Positions 1 through 8,469 of a stretch of DNA of 64,000 bases are shown here, piece by piece; the first letter of the stretch is position 1, and each line of letters opens with the position of its first letter. The DNA comes from Pimelobacter simplex. Its GTDB lineage: Bacteria > Actinomycetota > Actinomycetes > Propionibacteriales > Nocardioidaceae. Under the pieces are notes generated by a model. That model saw only the letters and a program-made list of their open reading frames with translations. It made no database searches and had not been told where the DNA came from. Location: the NCBI RefSeq assembly GCF_024662235.1, contig NZ_CP096276.1, forward strand, positions 806,001 through 870,000. Reading direction: 5' to 3'. The translations under genes and the position numbers were made by a program.

Positions 1-444
1 TTCGCCGCCGTCGTCACCGAGGGCGACTTCCCGCGCGCCACGATGACCTGCGTGGCCGGCACCAGCCAGCTCGACGGCCCGGTCGACGTCATGGTGATCA
101 GCGAGGAGCCCGGCACCGGCTTCGGCGCCCGGGTGGCCGGCCTCGGCGCCGACGGCGCCGACCCGCTCGACCCCGGCCACGAGATCGGCGACGGACCGGC
201 GCCGGTGCGGGTCCGCGTCGACCAGTACCCCGTCGGCCTCTGGCCGGTCTCGGTCAGCACCTCGCCGGGGGAGTGGGACCGCTCGGTCCTCGCCGGTGAG
301 GCCGGCGGCCGGTGGCTGTGGCTCGTGCTGCGGCCGGCCTCGGCCATCCTGCTGCTGCGCGACGACTGGATCCTGCGCGACGTCTCGGCCACCGGGCCCC
401 AGCTCGTCGCCCTGCCGTTCGGGGGGCCCGCACCGTCCTGGTGA
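1..444 (+). CDS. C-terminal part of a conserved actinobacterial hypothetical protein (DUF6758-like)
   Basis: The reading frame is open from the first base of the window and ends at a TGA at 442-444, so the N-terminus lies outside. The visible 147 residues are acidic, have no membrane segment, and end in a Leu-Pro-Phe-Gly-Gly stretch. The pattern reminds me of the actinobacterial DUF6758 family of about 200 residues, whose function is unknown. The call rests on memory of the family, not on an alignment. The next gene follows after about 90 bases with its own ribosome binding site. Confidence 0.55.
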   Translation, partial: FAAVVTEGDFPRATMTCVAGTSQLDGPVDVMVISEEPGTGFGARVAGLGADGADPLDPGHEIGDGPAPVRVRVDQYPVGLWPVSVSTSPGEWDRSVLAGEAGGRWLWLVLRPASAILLLRDDWILRDVSATGPQLVALPFGGPAPSW

Positions 445-534
445 GGCAGTTTCCCGGTTCGGGCCCGCGCGGGCCCCGGGATGCGGGACGATCCTCCGTT
501 GGAGCCGTCGGGCCCGCTGGACCAGGAGGACACC

Positions 535-2511
535 ATGGCACGCAATGCGCAGACCCTGCGGCGTCGTACGGCTGAGGCGATCGGTCAGCGGTCCGGGCCG
601 ACGGTCCGCTCCGGCCCGCCGGCGGTCGGCCTGCGGGCGCGCCTGCAGTACGCCTTCGACAACACCATGTCCCGCGGTACGCCGGCCCTGGTCGCCTGGC
701 TGTTCGTCGTCACCGTCGCGCTGGTGGTCGTCTTCGCCGTCATCGACATCGTGACCGGGATGCGCGAGCAGCACATCGGCTTCTGGGAGGCTGCCTTCCA
801 GGCGCTGCTCCACGCGCTCGACCCCGGCACGGTCGCCGGGGACACGGGCGCCCGGTGGTCCTTCATCGTCATGATGCTGGTGCTCACCATCGCCGGCCTC
901 TTCATCGTCAGCGCGCTCATCGGTGTCATCGCGGCCGGCATCGACGCCCGCATCGCCGACCTGCGCCGCGGTCGCTCGGTCGTCCTGGAGACCGACCACA
1001 CCGTCATCCTGGGCTGGTCGGACTCGATCTTCACCGTGATCAGCGAGCTCACCCTCGCCAACGAGAGCCGCCGCCGCCCGGTCGTCGCGGTGCTCGCCGA
1101 CCGCGACAAGGTCGAGATGGAGGAGGAGATCCGGGCCAAGGTCCCCGCGCTGCGCGGCACCCGCGTCGTGTGCCGGTCCGGCTCGCCCGCCGACCTCGAC
1201 GACCTGGCGATCGTCAGCCCGCGCGCCGCCCGCTCGGTGGTCCTGCTCTCGCCCGACGCCGGCGGCCGCGACCGGTCGGCGTTCGACCCCGACCGTGAGG
1301 TCGTGAAGTCCCTGCTCGCGCTGCGCTCCACGCTCGGCACCGAAGCGGGCCCGCGGGTCGTCGCCCAGCTGCGCGACCCCGCGAACCTCGAGGTCGCCCG
1401 GCTCATCGGCCGGGACCGCCCCGGCAGCCTCTCGCTCCTCGACATCCGCGAGACCGTGGCCAAGCTGGTCGTGCAGACCTCGCGCCAGTCCGGCGCGGCG
1501 GCCGTCTACCGCGAGCTGTTCGACTACGACGGCGACGAGATCTACTTCGTCGAGGAGCACCCGCTGGCCGCCGAGACCTACGCCGACGCCCAGCTGCACT
1601 ACGAGACGCTCACCGTGATCGGCGTCGTCGACGGCGGCACCGTGCAGCTCAACCCGCCCGGGGACACCGTCATCGGCAGCCGTGCGCTCGTCGTCGTCGC
1701 CGAGGACGACTCGATCCTGGGGACCGCGCCCCGCTCGACGGCGGGCGTCGACCTCGCCGCCCTCGCCGAGCCCCCGGTCGAGGAGCTCCACGCCACCCAC
1801 GCCGTCGTGCTGGGCTGGAACGAGCGCGCCCCGATCATCCTCAGCGAGCTCGACCGGTACGCCGCGCCCGGCTCCACCCTGACCGTGGTGACCGAGCACG
1901 GGACGCCCGTCGTACCGGCGACGCGGAACCTGGCGGTCACCGTCGTCCAGGCCGGCACCACCCGCCGCGCCGTCCTCGACGAGCACGTCCCCGCCGACTG
2001 CGACCAGGTGATCGTGCTCTGCTACTCCGACGACCTCGACGCCGAGGCCGCCGACGCGACCACGCTCGTCACGCTGCTCCACGTGCGCGACATCCTCGCC
2101 ACCTCGGCCAGCAGCACGCCGGTCATCAGCGAGATGATGGACGACCGCAACCGGGTCCTCGCCCAGGTCGCCGACATCGACGACGTCGTCGTCAGCGGCG
2201 AGATCGTCAGCCTCATCGTCACCCAGCTCTCCGAGGACGCCCGGATCGAGCCGGTCTTCCAGGACCTGCTCCAAGCCGAGGGCAGCGAGATCTACCTGCG
2301 CCCCGCCGAGGGCTACGTCCTCCCGGGCAGCGAGGTCACCTGGGCGACCGTCGTCGCGGCCGCGGCCCGCCGGGGCGAGACCGCCATCGGCTTCTCGTCG
2401 GCCTCGCTGGCCGACGAGGGCTCGCGCTTCGGCGTCGTCGTGAACCCGCCCAAGGGGGAGCGGCTGACGATCGGCGACGGCGACCGGGTCGTGGTGCTCG
2501 CCGAGCTCTGA
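535..2511 (+). CDS. CASTOR/POLLUX-related ion channel with RCK-like nucleotide-binding domains
   Basis: A 658-residue membrane protein. A hydrophobic helix lies near residues 43-70, followed by a pore-loop-like stretch and a second helix near 100-140. Two Rossmann-type RCK/TrkA-N-like domains follow, marked by HTVILGW near residue 160 and HAVVLGWNE near residue 420. This is the layout of the CASTOR/POLLUX/SYM8 family, ligand-gated cation channels of plants with bacterial homologues of largely unknown physiology. The ATG at 535 is chosen over the upstream ATG at 481 because an AGGAGG lies at 524-529. Ion selectivity cannot be read from the sequence. A perfect 24-bp palindrome follows the stop. 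Confidence 0.85.
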   Translation: MARNAQTLRRRTAEAIGQRSGPTVRSGPPAVGLRARLQYAFDNTMSRGTPALVAWLFVVTVALVVVFAVIDIVTGMREQHIGFWEAAFQALLHALDPGTVAGDTGARWSFIVMMLVLTIAGLFIVSALIGVIAAGIDARIADLRRGRSVVLETDHTVILGWSDSIFTVISELTLANESRRRPVVAVLADRDKVEMEEEIRAKVPALRGTRVVCRSGSPADLDDLAIVSPRAARSVVLLSPDAGGRDRSAFDPDREVVKSLLALRSTLGTEAGPRVVAQLRDPANLEVARLIGRDRPGSLSLLDIRETVAKLVVQTSRQSGAAAVYRELFDYDGDEIYFVEEHPLAAETYADAQLHYETLTVIGVVDGGTVQLNPPGDTVIGSRALVVVAEDDSILGTAPRSTAGVDLAALAEPPVEELHATHAVVLGWNERAPIILSELDRYAAPGSTLTVVTEHGTPVVPATRNLAVTVVQAGTTRRAVLDEHVPADCDQVIVLCYSDDLDAEAADATTLVTLLHVRDILATSASSTPVISEMMDDRNRVLAQVADIDDVVVSGEIVSLIVTQLSEDARIEPVFQDLLQAEGSEIYLRPAEGYVLPGSEVTWATVVAAAARRGETAIGFSSASLADEGSRFGVVVNPPKGERLTIGDGDRVVVLAEL

Positions 2512-2530
2512 GCTCGCCGCACCTCCTCCT

Positions 2531-2554
2531 GGGGGTAGTGCGCGCACTACCCCC
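2531..2554. repeat. Perfect 24-bp palindrome between channel and DUF2156 genes
   Basis: The two 12-base halves starting GGGGGTAGTG are exact reverse complements. It lies 19 bases after the channel stop and 53 bases before the next start. It may end transcription of the channel gene, although no T-tract follows, or act as an operator for the gene downstream. Confidence 0.55.
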
Positions 2555-2607
2555 GGTCGGGCCCGTGCGCCACTGACACGGCCGCCGCGCGCGACGAGGC
2601 TGGACGC

Positions 2608-4278
2608 ATGCCAGCCACCGAGTCCTCCGCACGCCGCCGGCCGTTCACGGTCGCCGGGCTCCTGCTCCTCGTCGCCGTCGGCATCGTGACCGGCGCCGCC
2701 ACGGGTGACGTCCTCGACCACGGCTGGGCCCGCGCCCTGGCGTACGGCCCGGACGCGCTCGCCGCCGGCCACTGGTGGACGCTGCTGACCGGCCCGCTGC
2801 TGGTGATCTCACCGTGGTGCTACGTTCCGGTGCTGCTCAGCTTCGCGCTGTGCGCCGGGTACGCCGAGCGGCGGCTCGGGACCGTGCGGACGGCGCTGCT
2901 GTGGCTGGTGACCCAGGTGGGCAGCGTGGTGGTGGCCGGCCTGCTCGTGCTGGCGCTCGGCCCGGACTCGCTGCAGCACGCCCGCGACGTCGGCCCGTCG
3001 GGCGGCGCGCTCGCGCTCGGCGCGGTGATGACCGCCTTCCTCGGTACGACGGCGCGCCGGGTCACCCGCACCGGCCTGGTCGGCTATGCCGTCCTCTCCC
3101 TGCTGCTGGTCGGGCACCTGGCGGACGTCGTCCACCTCGTCGCCGTCGCCGCGGGCCTGCTGATCGGCGCGGCGATCGGCCCGCGCCGTCGTACCTTGGT
3201 CAACCGGGACCGGGCCGTCGAGCACCTGCGCCGCGACGGTGGCGGCACGCTGTCCTGGATGACGACCTGGCCCGGGGTGCGCTACTTCTACGACCCGCGC
3301 GGCCAGGGCTTCATCGCCTACCGCCGCCACCTCGGTGTGGGGCTCGCTCTCGGCGACCCGATCGGTACGCCGGACTGGCAGGCCCGGGCCGCGGGGGAGT
3401 TCGCGGCCTTCTGCGCCGGCGAGCACCTCGTGCCCAGCCACTTCGCGGTGACCGCACCCGTGGCCCGCGCGATCGGTGGCCGCAGCCTCCAGATCGGCGA
3501 GGACACGCTGCTCGACCTGGCAGGCCTGGAGTTCCGCGGCAAGCGGTGGCAGGACGTGCGTACGGCGCGCAACCGGGCGGCCCGCGACGGGATCCGGTTC
3601 GAGCTCGTCGTCCTCGCCGACGCCGACCCGCGCATCGTCGCCCAGGTGCGCGAGATCAGCGCCGGCTGGCTGCGCCGCCAGCGCACGCCCGAGCTCGGCT
3701 TCACCCTCGGCGGTGTCGACCACGCCATGGACCCGCGGGTGCGGGTCGCCCTGGCGCTCGACGCCGACGACCGGGTGCACGGCTTCCTCTCGTGGCTGCC
3801 GGTCCACGGTGGCGCGGGACGTGTCGACGGGTGGACCCTCGACCTGATGCGCCGCCCGGACGACGGCTTCCGGCCGGTGATCGAGTTCCTCATCGCCGAG
3901 TCCTGCCTGGCCTTCCAGGCCGAGGGGGCGCGGGTCGTGTCGCTCTCGGCGGCGCCCCTGGCGCGGAGCGAGGGGGAGCCCGAGGGCTGGCTGCAGCGCG
4001 GCCTGGAGCGCTCGGCGCGCCTGCTCGAGCCGCTCTACGGCTTCTCGTCGCTGCACGCATTCAAGGCCAAGTTCTCCCCGCGCTGCGAGCCGCTGCACCT
4101 GACCTACCGCTCCCTGGCCGAGCTGCCGCGGATCGGCGCCGCGGTCCTGGTCGCCTACCTGGTCACGCCGAGGACGCAGGACGTCAGCACGCCGACCGGC
4201 ACGCCGCAGCTCGCCCTGCCGGAGCGGGCCGCCGGCGAGCACCGCGAGCACGCCGAGCGGGAGCGCGTGGCCGCCTGA
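2608..4278 (+). CDS. Rhomboid-like membrane domain fused to DUF2156 (MprF C-terminal-like) domain
   Basis: 556 residues in two parts. Residues about 12-195 contain six or so hydrophobic segments in a rhomboid-like arrangement, but no clear GxSG serine-protease motif. Residues about 205-530 are a soluble DUF2156 domain, the fold that transfers amino acids from aminoacyl-tRNA to phosphatidylglycerol in MprF. The combination suggests a membrane enzyme modifying lipids or an envelope acceptor; the substrate is inferred only. It is much shorter than classical MprF and lacks its large flippase region. ATG at 2608 follows a spacer with no strong ribosome binding site. Confidence 0.75.
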   Translation: MPATESSARRRPFTVAGLLLLVAVGIVTGAATGDVLDHGWARALAYGPDALAAGHWWTLLTGPLLVISPWCYVPVLLSFALCAGYAERRLGTVRTALLWLVTQVGSVVVAGLLVLALGPDSLQHARDVGPSGGALALGAVMTAFLGTTARRVTRTGLVGYAVLSLLLVGHLADVVHLVAVAAGLLIGAAIGPRRRTLVNRDRAVEHLRRDGGGTLSWMTTWPGVRYFYDPRGQGFIAYRRHLGVGLALGDPIGTPDWQARAAGEFAAFCAGEHLVPSHFAVTAPVARAIGGRSLQIGEDTLLDLAGLEFRGKRWQDVRTARNRAARDGIRFELVVLADADPRIVAQVREISAGWLRRQRTPELGFTLGGVDHAMDPRVRVALALDADDRVHGFLSWLPVHGGAGRVDGWTLDLMRRPDDGFRPVIEFLIAESCLAFQAEGARVVSLSAAPLARSEGEPEGWLQRGLERSARLLEPLYGFSSLHAFKAKFSPRCEPLHLTYRSLAELPRIGAAVLVAYLVTPRTQDVSTPTGTPQLALPERAAGEHREHAERERVAA

Positions 4279-4314
4279 CGGGCGCGCACCGGGTCGGAGC
4301 ACTAACCTCGTACG

Positions 4315-5196
4315 GTGACGATCGACCTGCACACCCACTCCAGCGTCAGCGACGGCACCGAGCCGCCCGCCACGCTGGTTCGCGCGGCGGCCGCCGCCGG
4401 GCTCGAGGTCGTCGCGCTCACCGATCACGACACCACCGCGGGCTGGGACGAGGCGGTCGTCGCGGCCGAGGAGGCCGGCATCGGCCTGGTCCGCGGCATC
4501 GAGGTGAGCACCCACTTCCGCGACGCGGGCGTGCACCTGCTCGTCTACCTCCCCGACGCCACCGACACCGGCCTCCAGGACGAGCTCGCCCGGATCGTCG
4601 CCGGCCGGGCCGGCCGGGTGCCCGCCATGCTGGCCCGGCTGCGCGAGCTCGGCATCCCCGCGACCGAGGAGGCCCTCGCCGCCGCCAGCCCCGGCAACCA
4701 GGTCACCGGACGCCCCCACGTCGCCGACCTCCTCGTCCGCCTCGGCGTGGTCGCCGACCGGGACGAGGCGTTCGCCCGCTACCTCTCCGACGGCGGCCCG
4801 GCGTACGTCGACCGCTACTCAGCCGACCTGCTCGACATGCTCGCCCGGGTCGAGGCGGCCCGGGGCGTCGCCGTCGTCGCGCATCCGTGGGGGCGCGGGT
4901 CGGCCGACGTACTCGACGAGGCGGCGTTCGCGACGCTCGCCGACGCGGGCCTGGCCGGGATCGAGGTCGACCACCTCGACCACGACGCCGCGGCCCGCGC
5001 GCGCCTGCGCGCCATCGCGCACCGGCTCGACCTCGTCTTCACCGGCTCCAGCGACCACCACGGCGCCGGCAAGACCGGCCACCCCCTCGGCGTCGAGACG
5101 ACCGCCCCCGACCAGCTGCGCCGGATCCTCGACCGGGCGGCCGCGCTCGGCTCACCCACCACGCTGGCCGGTCCGGCGGGCAAGGAGCTCCGATGA
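4315..5196 (+). CDS. PHP domain phosphoesterase
   Basis: 293 residues opening with the PHP metal-binding motif HTHSSVSDG at residues 6-14, with TDHD near residue 38 and a late SSDHHG near residue 245. These are the histidine and aspartate ligands expected of the trinuclear PHP metal site. Related proteins hydrolyse 3',5'-bisphosphonucleotides, RNA ends or histidinol phosphate; the substrate here is not clear, though the size fits the YciV/RnaAM type. GTG start at 4315 with TAACCT six bases upstream and no Shine-Dalgarno sequence, so the transcript may be leaderless. Its stop overlaps the marC start (ATGA). Confidence 0.85.
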   Translation: MTIDLHTHSSVSDGTEPPATLVRAAAAAGLEVVALTDHDTTAGWDEAVVAAEEAGIGLVRGIEVSTHFRDAGVHLLVYLPDATDTGLQDELARIVAGRAGRVPAMLARLRELGIPATEEALAAASPGNQVTGRPHVADLLVRLGVVADRDEAFARYLSDGGPAYVDRYSADLLDMLARVEAARGVAVVAHPWGRGSADVLDEAAFATLADAGLAGIEVDHLDHDAAARARLRAIAHRLDLVFTGSSDHHGAGKTGHPLGVETTAPDQLRRILDRAAALGSPTTLAGPAGKELR

Positions 5197-5801
5197 TCGA
5201 GCACGTCCTGCTGGTCGAGGTCTTCGTGACCCTCTTCGTGATCATGGACCCGGTCGGTACCGTCCCGATCTTCCTCTCGCTCACCGCCGGCCGCAGCCCC
5301 GCCACCGCCAAGCGCGCCGCCTGGCAGGCCGTCGCGGTGTCGTTCCTGGTGATCACCCTGTTCGCGCTCTTCGGCCAGCAGGTCCTCGACTACCTGCACA
5401 TCTCGCTGCCCGCCCTCCAGTGCGCCGGCGGCCTGCTGCTCCTGCTCGTCGCGCTCGAGCTGCTCACCGGCAAGGAGGAGGAGATGACCGCCTCCACCGA
5501 CGCCAACATCGCCCTCGTCCCCCTCGGCACCCCCTTGCTGGCCGGCCCCGGCGCGATCGTGGCGACCATGCTCTTCGTCCAGCAGGTCGACGACTGGTCC
5601 AGCGGCCTGTCCGTCGCCCTCGGCGTGATCGCCGTCCACCTCGCCCTCTGGGCCGCCATGCGCTACTCCCTGCCCATCCTCCGCCTGATCCGCGAGGGCG
5701 GCGTCCTCCTCGTCACCCGCATCGCCGGCCTCCTCCTCTCCGCCATCGCCGTCCAGCTCGTCGCCGACGCCGTCCGCGCCTTCATCGCCGGCGAGGGCTG
5801 A
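5193..5801 (+). CDS. MarC family (UPF0056) integral membrane protein
   Basis: A 202-residue protein that is almost entirely hydrophobic, with about six membrane segments and the family-typical N-terminal FVTLFVIMDPVG stretch. A conserved LGTPLLAGPGA sits in the middle. MarC was once linked to multiple antibiotic resistance, but that role was not upheld, and transport activity is unproven. The start overlaps the PHP stop by four bases, so translation is probably coupled. A repeat element with a strong hairpin follows the stop. Confidence 0.88.
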   Translation: MIEHVLLVEVFVTLFVIMDPVGTVPIFLSLTAGRSPATAKRAAWQAVAVSFLVITLFALFGQQVLDYLHISLPALQCAGGLLLLLVALELLTGKEEEMTASTDANIALVPLGTPLLAGPGAIVATMLFVQQVDDWSSGLSVALGVIAVHLALWAAMRYSLPILRLIREGGVLLVTRIAGLLLSAIAVQLVADAVRAFIAGEG

Positions 5802-5906
5802 CGAAGGGGCACGTTCCGGCGCGCGAAGGGGCACGTTCCGGCGGTCGAGAGAGCAACCCTCGACCGCCGGTTCCTGCTCCCTCGTGCGCCGGAACGCGCT
5901 CCTTCG
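5802..5906. repeat. Intergenic palindromic repeat element between convergent genes
   Basis: A 20-base motif CGAAGGGGCACGTTCCGGCG occurs at 5802-5821 and again at 5824-5843 (22-bp period). An inverted copy at 5887-5906 matches at 18 of 20 positions. Between them sits a perfect 12-bp stem. The arrangement (two direct copies, inner hairpin, one inverted copy) fills the gap between marC and the SDR gene and could fold as a long cruciform or bidirectional terminator. Confidence 0.75.
5838..5870. terminator. Hairpin likely ending both marC and SDR transcripts
   Basis: Perfect 12-bp stem CCGGCGGTCGAG (5838-5849) pairing with 5859-5870 around a 9-base loop. It lies between two convergent stop codons and has no T-tract on either side. 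Termination is inferred from position and stem strength. Confidence 0.55.
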
Positions 5907-5916
5907 GGCGGGGGGG

Positions 5917-6678
5917 CTACTTGCGGCCGAGGGACTGGAGGCGCTGGAGCGCCCCCCGCGGTACGACGCGGCTGCCGGCCACGATCGCCTTGTAGCGCTT
6001 GGACGGGATCGACATCGCCCGGCCCTTGTCGAAGTCGGCGAGGGCCTCGCTCACCAGCCGGTCCGCCTCGAGCCACAGCGGCTTGGGGGCGGAGGAGTCG
6101 CGGTCGATGCCGAGGCGCTCGTGGAACTCCGTCTTGACGAAGCCCGGGCACAGTGCCATCACGGTGACGCCCTGGGTGGCGTACTCGGCGTGCGCCCAGG
6201 CGCTGAACGAGTTCACCCACGCCTTGGCCGCGCTGTAGGTCCCGCGGGGCAGGAACGCCGCCACGCTCGACACGTTGATCACGCCGCCGCGACGGCGCTC
6301 GACCATGCCGCCGAGGGCGGCGTGGGTCAGCCGCAGCACCGCGCGCACGAGGACGTCCTGCTGGGCCTGCTCGACGTCGATCGGGTTGTCGAGGAAGCGC
6401 TCCTTGAGGCCGAAGCCGGCGTTGTTGACCAGCAGGTCGACCGGGCGCTCCCGGTCGGCGAGCCGGGCCTCGACCGTGGCGAGCTCGTCGAGCGAGGTCA
6501 GGTCGGCGGGGAGCACCTCCACCCCCACCCCGTACGACGTCCGGAGGTCCTCGGCGACCCCGGCCAGCCGCCCCCGGTCCCGGGCCACCAGGACGAGGTC
6601 GTCGCCGCGGGCGGCGAGCTGGCGGGCGAACTCCAGGCCGATGCCGGCCGTGGCGCCGGTCACGAGTGCGGTGGGCAT
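5917..6678 (-). CDS. SDR family NAD(P)-dependent oxidoreductase
   Basis: 253 residues with a classical short-chain dehydrogenase layout. The cofactor-binding TGATAGIG is at residues 7-14, NNAG near residue 88, the catalytic serine near 140, and the YSAAK active-site Tyr/Lys near 153-157. The substrate cannot be deduced. Proteins of this type in actinobacteria often act on ketones or fatty-acyl intermediates. The ATG at 6678 has no Shine-Dalgarno sequence; the 14-mer GCTGGTTGACTGTC ends four bases before it, exactly as it does in front of dapE. The gene converges on marC. Confidence 0.88.
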   Translation of the reverse strand: MPTALVTGATAGIGLEFARQLAARGDDLVLVARDRGRLAGVAEDLRTSYGVGVEVLPADLTSLDELATVEARLADRERPVDLLVNNAGFGLKERFLDNPIDVEQAQQDVLVRAVLRLTHAALGGMVERRRGGVINVSSVAAFLPRGTYSAAKAWVNSFSAWAHAEYATQGVTVMALCPGFVKTEFHERLGIDRDSSAPKPLWLEADRLVSEALADFDKGRAMSIPSKRYKAIVAGSRVVPRGALQRLQSLGRK

Positions 6679-6750
6679 GTCCGACAGTCAACCAGCCCGG
6701 CCCCGGGTGTTGCCCCCGAGACGTGCGTGCGTCCGGCATGATGGACCCCG

Positions 6751-7542
6751 ATGAACAGCGAGCATGCTCCCCCCACCATCCTCGCGGTCGCCAACCAGAA
6801 GGGTGGCGTCGCGAAGACGACCAGTGTCGCCTCCATCGGCGCGGCGCTGGCCGAGCGTGGCCAGTCGGTGCTGCTCGTCGACCTCGACCCCCAGGCGTGC
6901 CTGACGTTCTCCCTCGGTGTCGACCCCGAGGACCTCGAGCTCTCCGTGCACCACGTGCTCACCAAGGGCACCGACGTCGCCGAGGTCATCATCGCGACCG
7001 AGGACGGCGTCGACCTGCTCCCGGCGACCATCGAGCTGGCCCGGGCCGAGGCCGACCTGCTCACCCGGACCGGCCGCGAGCACGTGCTGCGCGGGGTCAT
7101 GGAGGACCTCCGGGCGGCGGGGACCCACTACGACTGGATCCTGCTCGACTGCCCGCCCTCGCTCGGCGTGCTCACCGTCGCGGCGCTGACCGCCGCTCAG
7201 GGCGTCCTCATCCCGCTCCAGTGCGAGACGCTCTCGCACCGTGGGGTGGGTCAGCTGCTCGACACCGTCCACGACGTACGCCGCTTCACCAACCGCGACC
7301 TCGCGGTGTGGGGCGTGCTCCCGACGCTGTACGACGGCCGCACCAACCACGCCCGCGCCGTCCTCGACACGATCGCCGAGACCTACGACCTCGAGGTCGT
7401 GGAGCCGCCGATCCCCAAGACCATCAAGTTCGCCGAGGCGCCCGCCGCGGGCCGCTCGATCCTCGCGACCAGCCGCACCAGCAAGGGGGCCGAGGCCTAC
7501 CGCGAGGTGGCCGGCTCCCTGATCGCCCGGGCGGCGCGCTGA
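6751..7542 (+). CDS. ParA/MinD-family AAA ATPase
   Basis: 263 residues beginning with the deviant Walker A KGGVAKTT near residues 16-23. A Walker A' region (LLVDLDPQ) and a DCPPS Walker B segment near residue 135 follow. This is an orphan ParA: no ParB-like partner or parS-like cluster is visible beside it, and the next gene, two bases after the stop, is an L,D-transpeptidase. The pairing suggests a role in placing an envelope process rather than chromosome segregation, but that is inference. ATG with CATGAT eight bases upstream and no clear ribosome binding site, possibly leaderless. Confidence 0.85.
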   Translation: MNSEHAPPTILAVANQKGGVAKTTSVASIGAALAERGQSVLLVDLDPQACLTFSLGVDPEDLELSVHHVLTKGTDVAEVIIATEDGVDLLPATIELARAEADLLTRTGREHVLRGVMEDLRAAGTHYDWILLDCPPSLGVLTVAALTAAQGVLIPLQCETLSHRGVGQLLDTVHDVRRFTNRDLAVWGVLPTLYDGRTNHARAVLDTIAETYDLEVVEPPIPKTIKFAEAPAAGRSILATSRTSKGAEAYREVAGSLIARAAR

Positions 7543-7543
7543 C

Positions 7544-8380
7544 GTGAGCCAGCCTCCTGGACGCCGCAGGGCGGAGCCGCCGGCCGGACGCCGTCGCGCC
7601 GAGCCGCCGGGTCGTCGCCGGGCCGAGCCGCCCGGCCGTCGCCGCGCTGCCGAGCCCACCGGTCGTCGCCGGGCCGCTGAGCCCGCCGGCCGCCGCCGCG
7701 CCGCCGAGGTGCGTCCCCGCTACGGCCGGATCACCGCCTTGGGCGCCGCGCTCGCGGTGACCTCGGTCGCCGTGGCCGGCGGCTTCGGCCTGCTCCCCTC
7801 GGACCCCGACGGCTCGCGCGGGATCGACGCCACCGGCGCGTCGAGCGCGATCGCGCCCTCGGTCGATCGCCAGGGCGCCCAGGAGCCGGCCCGCTCCGAC
7901 GGCCGCCGTACGACGTCCACCCCGGGCCTCCTCGACGCCGCCGGCGGCGAGATCGCCGCGCTCAGCGGGACCTCCGCGCTGCCCGCGGGCTCCGGCACCG
8001 GCCGGCGGATCGTGTTCAGCGAGGGCCGCCAGCGGGTCTGGCTGATCGACGGCGCCGACAAGGTGATCCGGACCTACCTGGTCTCGGGCAGCGTCACCGA
8101 CAACCTCAAGCCCGGCACCTACGCCGTCTACTCCCGCAGCCGCAACGCCATCGGCATCGACGACTCCGGGACCATGGAGTACTTCGTCCGCTTCACCCAG
8201 GGGACCCAGGGCGCCGCGATCGGCTTCCACACGATCCCGGTCGACGACGGCAAGCCGGTCCAGACGGTGGCCCAGCTCGGCTCGCCGCGCTCGCACGGGT
8301 GCATCCGCCAGGAGCGCACCAACGCCATCGCGCTGTGGGACTTCGCGCCCATCGGTACGACGGTCGTCGTCACCGCCTGA
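7544..8380 (+). CDS. L,D-transpeptidase (YkuD) with Arg-rich repeat N-terminus
   Basis: 278 residues. Residues 6-55 are a cytoplasmic tail of six near-identical GRRRAEP-type repeats, extremely rich in Arg, Pro and Ala. One membrane segment lies near 62-82. The C-terminal half is a YkuD domain ending in SHGCIR near residues 250-255, which supplies the catalytic His and Cys for 3-3 peptidoglycan cross-linking outside the membrane. Shorter than the mycobacterial Ldt proteins and without an Ig-like domain. GTG start one base after the ParA stop, so the two are almost certainly co-transcribed. A hairpin terminator follows. Confidence 0.87.
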   Translation: MSQPPGRRRAEPPAGRRRAEPPGRRRAEPPGRRRAAEPTGRRRAAEPAGRRRAAEVRPRYGRITALGAALAVTSVAVAGGFGLLPSDPDGSRGIDATGASSAIAPSVDRQGAQEPARSDGRRTTSTPGLLDAAGGEIAALSGTSALPAGSGTGRRIVFSEGRQRVWLIDGADKVIRTYLVSGSVTDNLKPGTYAVYSRSRNAIGIDDSGTMEYFVRFTQGTQGAAIGFHTIPVDDGKPVQTVAQLGSPRSHGCIRQERTNAIALWDFAPIGTTVVVTA

Positions 8381-8415
8381 GCCCGCCTCCCGCGCGCGCT
8401 GCCCGAAAAGCACCA

Positions 8416-8439
8416 GAGCCCCCGGCGGACCGGGGGCTC
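8416..8439 (+). terminator. Hairpin after the L,D-transpeptidase gene
   Basis: Perfect 10-bp stem GAGCCCCCGG (8416-8425) with 8430-8439 around the loop CGGA. It lies 36 bases after the stop and before the convergent helicase gene. No long T-tract is present, as is common in GC-rich actinobacteria. Confidence 0.65.
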
Positions 8440-8469
8440 CTGCGTGCTCGGGTGCGGGGGAGCGTCGGC

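Noticed and set aside
2809..4719. 636-codon minus-strand open frame
   Set aside because: Overlaps the DUF2156 and PHP genes, composition typical of an antisense shadow, no motif.
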